Positions 57,791 to 64,000 of a stretch of 64,000 nucleotides of DNA are shown here, one piece after another. The first letter of the stretch is position 1; every line of letters starts with the position of its first letter. Source of the DNA: Asterias amurensis. Taxonomy: Eukaryota; Echinodermata; Asteroidea; Forcipulatida; Asteriidae. Both the position numbers and the translations under genes were made by a program. The stretch covers positions 4,766,931 to 4,830,930 of the forward strand of contig NC_092667.1 in NCBI RefSeq assembly GCF_032118995.1, read 5' to 3'. The notes beneath the pieces were generated by a model, which ran no database searches, was not told the origin of the DNA, and was given only the letters and a program-made list of their open reading frames with translations.

Positions 57791-60700
57791 GTGCTGCTGT
57801 TGTCAACAACAGTAACTTTTTGTAACTTCTCATGGATTTTGGGGTAATATTTTTGGAGTTTGAACGTTGAAGTACACGAACGCGTGTGAGGAAGTTTGTG
57901 TGAGATTTTAGTTTTAGTATAGGTCATGTGGCACAAAAGTTGGCGGTGCCCAGTGTGTGGTGTCGTAACTTACCTCCAACTTCACTTTTTAAAAGAGGAA
58001 ACAATTCACTTTCAGTTTTGTTTGACGGCATTTCATTACCAAATTTGTATTGCCTGTGAATCATACGTTATATATGTATATTAGTTTGTCCACATTTTAG
58101 TAATTTACAAACTTTTCGTTCGTGGTAAACTTTGGGTTGTTTGGTCGCCCTTTTTTTTTGCCGTTGAGTTCTGTTGTCAATAGCTATAACATGTTGGACA
58201 GTTTAGAGCAAACCATTAACGCATTAGGGGTGTTCCAACATTTGGAATGTGTTAAACGGTTTGAAAAATTAATAAAACAACGTATTATTTTAAATTTGCA
58301 TTGTCACAGATATCACAAACATCCACTTAACTGCACTGTCTTTATGTTTTAAATTTTTAGCAATGCATTGAAGTAATATTTATGTGGGTAAAATGTTGCA
58401 TCCCTCTAAATAATTGCCAAAACTTTATTCTTTATCCCTGCAAGAATGTTGTGAATTTGTTTGTCCAGTTTGCCTTGTTGTACCATGGGGGTAGAAAACA
58501 TGCAATTTGATAGTGGTCAATCCCTACTATTACTGGATGTGCAGCACTATCATTCTAAACAATTTCAGCTATGCTTGTTTTGGGGGATGTGTTTGCGAAA
58601 GTTTCTTATTTTCAAACCAATTTGACTAGAAATAAACGTTCAAGCCTTTGCTTCCATGACTTCTTTGTATGTATGGCAACACTGTGTGCATGGCCAGCAA
58701 CCCCGTTTTATCAATGAATCGCTATTGTTATTGAGAACACCTGGCGTTCTATAAAGCCACAAACCAACACTAAATTTTTGTTGTTTGGGGGAGGGGGGGG
58801 GGGGGGTTCAGTTGTCCGTTCAAAAGAACTTACATGTTATGAACAAAGAGCACTTCAAAACCATTGTGGACAAAAATAGTTTGTTAGCACTTTTCAAAAA
58901 AATGTTTTGTCTTGCGACCAGCTGCTCAATGTGATACGCACAACTTTATCTACCAGAAAACTTAAAATTTTAAGAAGTCACGTGGGTTGTTAATAATAAC
59001 TGAACAGTGACAGGTGAAATTGTGCTGAGTAATATTTAAAAAAAAAAGATCTTCAAAGTTAAAGAAAACTCAAATGTATCAGGGATAGACAATCGTAACT
59101 TGAACAAATTTAACTTGAAAAATGTTTTCTTTAGCTGCGACATGAAGATAGAAATGCGTAACCTTCATAAACACAGCAAGAGGGTATCCGCAAAGTTTTT
59201 CATACAATCACAAAAAATATAATCTTAACTGACTTTTACTTTTTAAGCAAAGTCTACCTTGTAACCATGCCAATAAAATCAAGGTTGTTTGCCCTCTTTT
59301 GTTCGCATAAAAACTAAACAGTCATCTATAATGATTATATTTCTCTTTTCGTTATAGATATATTTGTCTACGTTAAATCTTTTAAACCATGACTCAAGAT
59401 TTATTCTATGCAATGGCATCGGAGGTTGATGGATCCCTTTGTAACCTTGCTGATTAAATGGAATTATAGACAATATACATTTCTCTAATTATTACGTACC
59501 AGTGTGTATACCAGGAAGTTAGTTGTCCACTGAGAATGGTGGATTAATAACTCTTGTATTCTTTTTCTTGCATACGTCCACACGACCTTGTTGTTACAAA
59601 GAATGACTCTGTTAAACTCAATCGTATCAGGAAATAAAACGTAAGTTTTAAAACAGGGCGATGTGTCCGACCAGTAATAATGTGTAAAAGAAAAATAAAT
59701 AAATATATGAAGAAGAGGTTTGATGAAATCTAGTGAGCTTTTTTATAAAAATGTTGTAAATGAAAAATATCAAAGTACAGGAGTCTGTGGAGAATTTTTG
59801 TGCAGTCTTTTTTTTTTTAAATGAACTTGCACGCTTGCGTGAGGATTATACAATAGTTAAAATAAACTGCTGAAAACAATTATGAAATATTTCATCACAT
59901 AGTTTGTAGACTAGCTACACGTTTACATTGGCTGAACTCGTACGTTGTACTTTTTTTTCTAACAGGATCAATCTTGTTTTATTGACATTTCAGTTTTAAA
60001 ACACTTTTGAAGAGTTTTAGATTTACAAAGTTATGATCCAGTCCTCATTTCATACAAAAGCTATCAACAGCAATGTTTAGACTAAAATTATGTAATGTTC
60101 ATAGACTGAAGCATCGTTCTTTTAGTTTAGTTTTTGTTTTTGTTGTCCTGTTTTTGTTGAGAGCCAATGTCTGTAAGTGGAACACAAACTTTCAAAACTT
60201 ACTTTTTTTATTGTTCTAAATACACGACATGCAATGTAGTTCACACTGTGCAGAAAATTTGGCATCGACTACCACACTACATCAAAAGTTATTTATGCAA
60301 ATCAAATAAACATCAAACTATAGTATTTTTGGAATTTGGAGTATGTAAATAGAAAGTGAATAAATTCAATTTTGCTAGTCTGCATAGTTGTGGGATGCCT
60401 TTTAACCTTGTGTGCACTGTGCATACTTACGTAGGCTACATACTATACGTTGAGAAGGGTACCCATTGATTGATACAGTGTACAATGTATGTACGGTACA
60501 TGAATGATGTGCTCCTTTGCACATGTACACATTTTTGGAAGGCTCAAGACGGATTTAAAGTTGGATATTTTGTGTTTCCTTGTTTTTACATGGAAGACAG
60601 GATAGACCTACTATACTGTCTGGGATACAGCGATGAAAGTGATGGCATAGCTTCATGTCTTTGTTTCCTTAACACTTCATTATCAGTAAGACTTGTTGTT

Positions 60701-60794
60701 TGTTCATTGAAACACAACTTTAACACTATTGGTTTTTTTTTGCCCCTAGACCAATGTGTATTGTGCACTGTTTATTCAGTACTTTCCCCGAGTC

Positions 60795-60890
60795 CTGTGT
60801 TAAAAAAATCCATCGCTAATCACACGAGAGAGACTTGAACCCTTAACCTTTAATTGAAAAAGTATAGTCTTGCCACAAGACCACGGCGTT
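60795..60890 (-). mobile_element. tRNA-like SINE head
   Basis: On the minus strand GCCGTGGTCTTGTGGCAAG resembles an A box and GGGTTCAAGTCTCTC a B box. No clear cloverleaf, so not called a tRNA gene. Confidence 0.4.
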
Positions 60891-61323
60891 TTGAATCTAC
60901 GCGATTTAATGTTCAGCTCTGCCTAATGAATGTTTATTAGTGTCAAACGTTAAGAAGACATGTTTAGTTATGTAACACAAAATTGATTACCAGTTAGCAC
61001 CATACAAAAGTACTCTAGCTTACACTCACAAAAGTGTAATGGTGTATTTTTTAGCTGTATGGGATCAATCAATCAATTTACAACAGGTTCATCATGCCTA
61101 AACTGCAATTGTTGTAATTCTATATGTACAAAATCTAAAAATTGAACTGCAAACAAGTTAGACCCACGTGTTCTTTACAACATGGGGGCTGGGTTTTATC
61201 AATTTTAACCTGTATAAAGGATTTAAGTTTAAGGTTATTGTAACTTTCAAAACTGCTTTAAAGTGGTGGTAAATATAAAATCTAATTGTTTGTAGTTTTT
61301 TTTTTAAAGGTCACAGTTCAATC

Positions 61324-61440
61324 ATGAATGGAGAGGAAAACGCACGGCCTCGTAGTCGACACCTTGAGGGCTTAGACATCAATAATTCCCCACGACGGAG
61401 TCTACGGTCCAAGTCAAACAGTCCAGTTATCCACCGAAAG
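61324..61440 (+). CDS. first coding exon of an unrecognised basic protein
   Basis: ATG at 61324 follows a possible acceptor (GTCACAG, seven bases before). 39 codons end in phase 0 before GTAATA at 61441. The peptide MNGEENARPRSRHLEGLDIN then NSPRRSLRSKSNSPVIHRK is rich in Arg, Lys and Ser and has two Ser-Pro sites within basic context, which are typical CDK-type targets in nuclear proteins. No domain is visible, and the next exon is not in the window or not recognisable. Rest of the gene should lie to the right. Confidence 0.55.
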
Positions 61441-64000
61441 GTAATATTACAAACAAACGACATAAATAAATACAATTTTATGTTCGTACTGCAAGAGAAT
61501 TGTATCTGAAAATAATAAGCTACATGTACATGTAAAGAACTTGTTATATTAGTATATTTGTCATCGAGTAATATGCAGATTCACTCACTTTACCTGAAAA
61601 TACTTGCTTTTTCTTGAAACTTTTGTTTATTTGTGTGTTTGTTTATTTTATTTTTTATTACTTCATATGTTCTGTATGCTATTTGTTTTTGAATACTTCA
61701 TTGTGTGCTGGGTTGGAAATTGTTACAAACCTATATGTTAATATGGTTGTACTCTTGTAACAGATTTAGCCTGTTGGTTTCCATATTTTTATTAGGAAAA
61801 AATTAGCAAAAGGTTACAATTTTAAGAGAATTATCCTTGTAATCAATTTGAGATTGGTTATTGGAAAAATTGGTTAGTCATGTTTCTGACTGGACAGGAT
61901 CCAAAGTGTATGTAGGAAAAGTATCAGGCTACACTTTGAAATTGGTTTCTGAGGGATCTTCAATCATATTGAAGTAGCAATCCTTACTAAGTTTCTATCA
62001 TAAATTAACTTAGACCACTTGTCTTTCAGGTCAATTTTTTATTACAAAGAATTGGGCCCATGTCTGATATTTCCTGAAGTGAGCTAAAGTAAATAGCCCC
62101 CTCTGTTGGTGAGAAATAGTTAGGGCATTCAGCCTGCTTTGGTGACAGTCTTTAGTGATTGTAAATGTATTATGCATGTAGATGAAAGCTCATGTAAATA
62201 AAAAAGACGGTTTGTTGGAAGATAAGTGTAATTGGATTTATGAAAGCGTATTGTTGTTCAAGGTTACGTTGATTGGAACAAAACAAAATCAATCTTTAAT
62301 GGAGGTTCAGTGAACGAGATATTAATTTTGATTGAACAACAAAATCTTTTGTTGAGGATGTTACTTGTCATTGCACATAAGTAATGTGTTTTTATATTGC
62401 CAACTATTGACAACAAATTGAAAATTAAAATGTTTATTGAAAATGCTAGTCTGAAAATATTTTGTTTATGTACATGCAGCAAAACAATTTGAATTTTCCC
62501 TTTTTCAGAATTTCATAATAATTTGTTTACTTACTTAAATTAACTACATACGAATGGGGAATACTTACATTTATTACATTTGATGATGCATTTGTTTGTG
62601 TTTCATCATTTGGGTTTTATATCTTGCTGTTTTTTTTGTTGAAAACTCATAGTCTACATGATTCTTTCCAGATTGTGCATTCTTCTAAGTTACATTTTGT
62701 TCTTTTATGACCCTTTTGAATTTAATTTAAATTGACTTATATTATATATCAATTTAAAAGTCGATACAATAATTTATCAGAATGGCAAAACAGTGGAAAT
62801 GTTTTTCTGGTTGGAAAGTGTCTTTCTTGGAGAGAAGATTTTGTTTATCCGTTTTGAAATCAAATCTTCCGCACGGATTTAAAAACGTGGATTAGTAGAC
62901 AGTTAATTAGCTCTATATAAATAGGCAACAATGATGAACCACCTGAGCCCAAGTGTACACAGTTTATTACCTTTGTGACAGAACTTTGAGTGTAATTACA
63001 ATTTTCATATGATTTTTAAACACTTTTTTTAGATACATTTTTAGATACATATTTAATACTTATTTTCACTCCCAAAGCTTACTGATAAATTTGATACTCT
63101 ATGTACTCAGTTTTTCTGTTTTCACTGCAATAATATGTTATGTGGGAAATACTTTTTCTAAATGAAAGAACCTTCTAAATGAAAGTGAGAAGCACACTGA
63201 AGAAACAAAACAGACAAACAAACAATGTTTATAACGAAGGAGGACAAAACATCTGACAAAGTTTTTTTTTTTCCTCGCTGGAAAACTTAACTGTCTAACC
63301 GTATTTTATGAAACTGTCACAAATTTGATTGTAGTTGTGAAATTAATTAGAATTAGACGTGGAATATGGCATCTCCTTTCCATGCAACATTGACGCACAT
63401 AATTTACTATAAGAAAAAACAAGAACTTGAAAGGCGCCTTATGCGTACACAAAGTTCATTAAATTCTGCATGTAATTAGAGCTGCATTGTTTGAGTAAGC
63501 GATGCGCGGCTGTGCACCAAATGGCTCCCTCACCATGTCTTACTCAACAACAAAGCCCTGAATCTCCAGCAATTTGTAGTCGGCTTTTGTTCTTAATCTA
63601 CTGGCTGTGTGGCCAGACCTACTCAGTGTGTGCGTACAGGAAATTGCACTGCCTACTGGCGTCCTTCAATCCCTGGCTCCACTCAGCTAGGCTTGACAAT
63701 GGGACATCTTACTTGGGGGATGAGACGATGAGCACAGGATTCATCCTGAGGGTCAGGCCAAAAGGAAAGGGTCTGAAGATTTGAATTTTTAACAACTGTA
63801 TTTAGGAATTAACTGATTGAGGTTCCAGGACAATGAAAATTAAAGATATCAAAAAGTTGTGGTGTACACGGAAACGAAGACTATAACTTTTATTTCTCGA
63901 AGGCGAATGGCATCAATGTTCATCGGTACATCTCCATACGGACAGTATGCACAGTAATAATGATGATACAGAGACCTTGTTATCCTTGAACTTGAACTTA
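61441..64000. other. AT-rich sequence, probably intron
   Basis: No exon, RNA gene or recognised repeat found. Open frames here, such as 63491-63784, start without a good context and lack splice sites; I treat them as chance. If the gene at 61324 is real, this is its first coding intron. Confidence 0.45.

Larger units (their letters stand above)
54161..61323. other. EIPR1 3' UTR and intergenic region
   Basis: After the 3' UTR there is a 400-bp C-rich tract (55185-55580, CCCTTTCCCA-like), several G or C homopolymers (55739, 56664, 56802, 58789), then AT-rich sequence from 56930 on. The proline-rich open frame 55091-55858 follows the C-rich tract and has no gene signs. A SINE-like tRNA head lies at 60795-60890 on the minus strand. 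No coding exon supported before 61324. Confidence 0.55.

Overview
The window looks like nuclear DNA of a marine invertebrate deuterostome, most likely an echinoderm and perhaps a sea star. The genes have many short exons with GT-AG introns, proteins close to vertebrate families, and introns packed with short palindromic transposons and tRNA-derived SINEs. The echinoderm/sea-star guess rests on my memory of the repeat families and is inference. I see no LTR retroelement, retrovirus-like or Polinton-like element.

Layout. (1) 16063 down to the left edge, minus strand: an adhesion GPCR. Sixteen exons join in frame: a signal peptide split over three exons, one 3.7-kb exon coding about 1,250 residues of Ser/Thr repeats (a mucin-like stalk), a GAIN domain with an intact GPS cleavage motif, and TM1 to TM5. 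The 3' end lies outside the window. Its introns hold a 30-bp minisatellite between two copies of a 390-bp block and an internally deleted Tc1/mariner element. (2) 16.1-22.8 kb: intergenic, repeat-rich, with a 4 x 239-bp tandem array and a Penelope-like hammerhead relic. (3) 30389-22778, minus strand: a 14-exon sodium/solute symporter of the SLC5 family. (4) 33.8-35.0 kb, minus strand: two phase-compatible exons of an unrecognised protein. (5) 40801-38360 and 45798-42110, minus strand: two tandem GNAT acetyltransferase genes of the AANAT-like type, each of five exons with the same intron phases. (6) 46855-54160, plus strand: EIPR1 (TSSC1), nine exons, 388 residues, head to head with the second acetyltransferase. 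(7) 54.2-64 kb: AT-rich intergenic sequence, then the first coding exon (61324-61440, plus strand) of an unrecognised basic protein.

The genes do not form one pathway. The receptor and symporter are plasma-membrane proteins, the acetyltransferases are probably small cytosolic enzymes acting on amines, and EIPR1 serves the EARP/GARP vesicle-tethering complexes. The most unusual parts are the mucin-stalk receptor, the foldback element families that share TTAA flanks, and several nested repeat structures. All exon models were made by eye from splice sites, reading phase and family resemblance.
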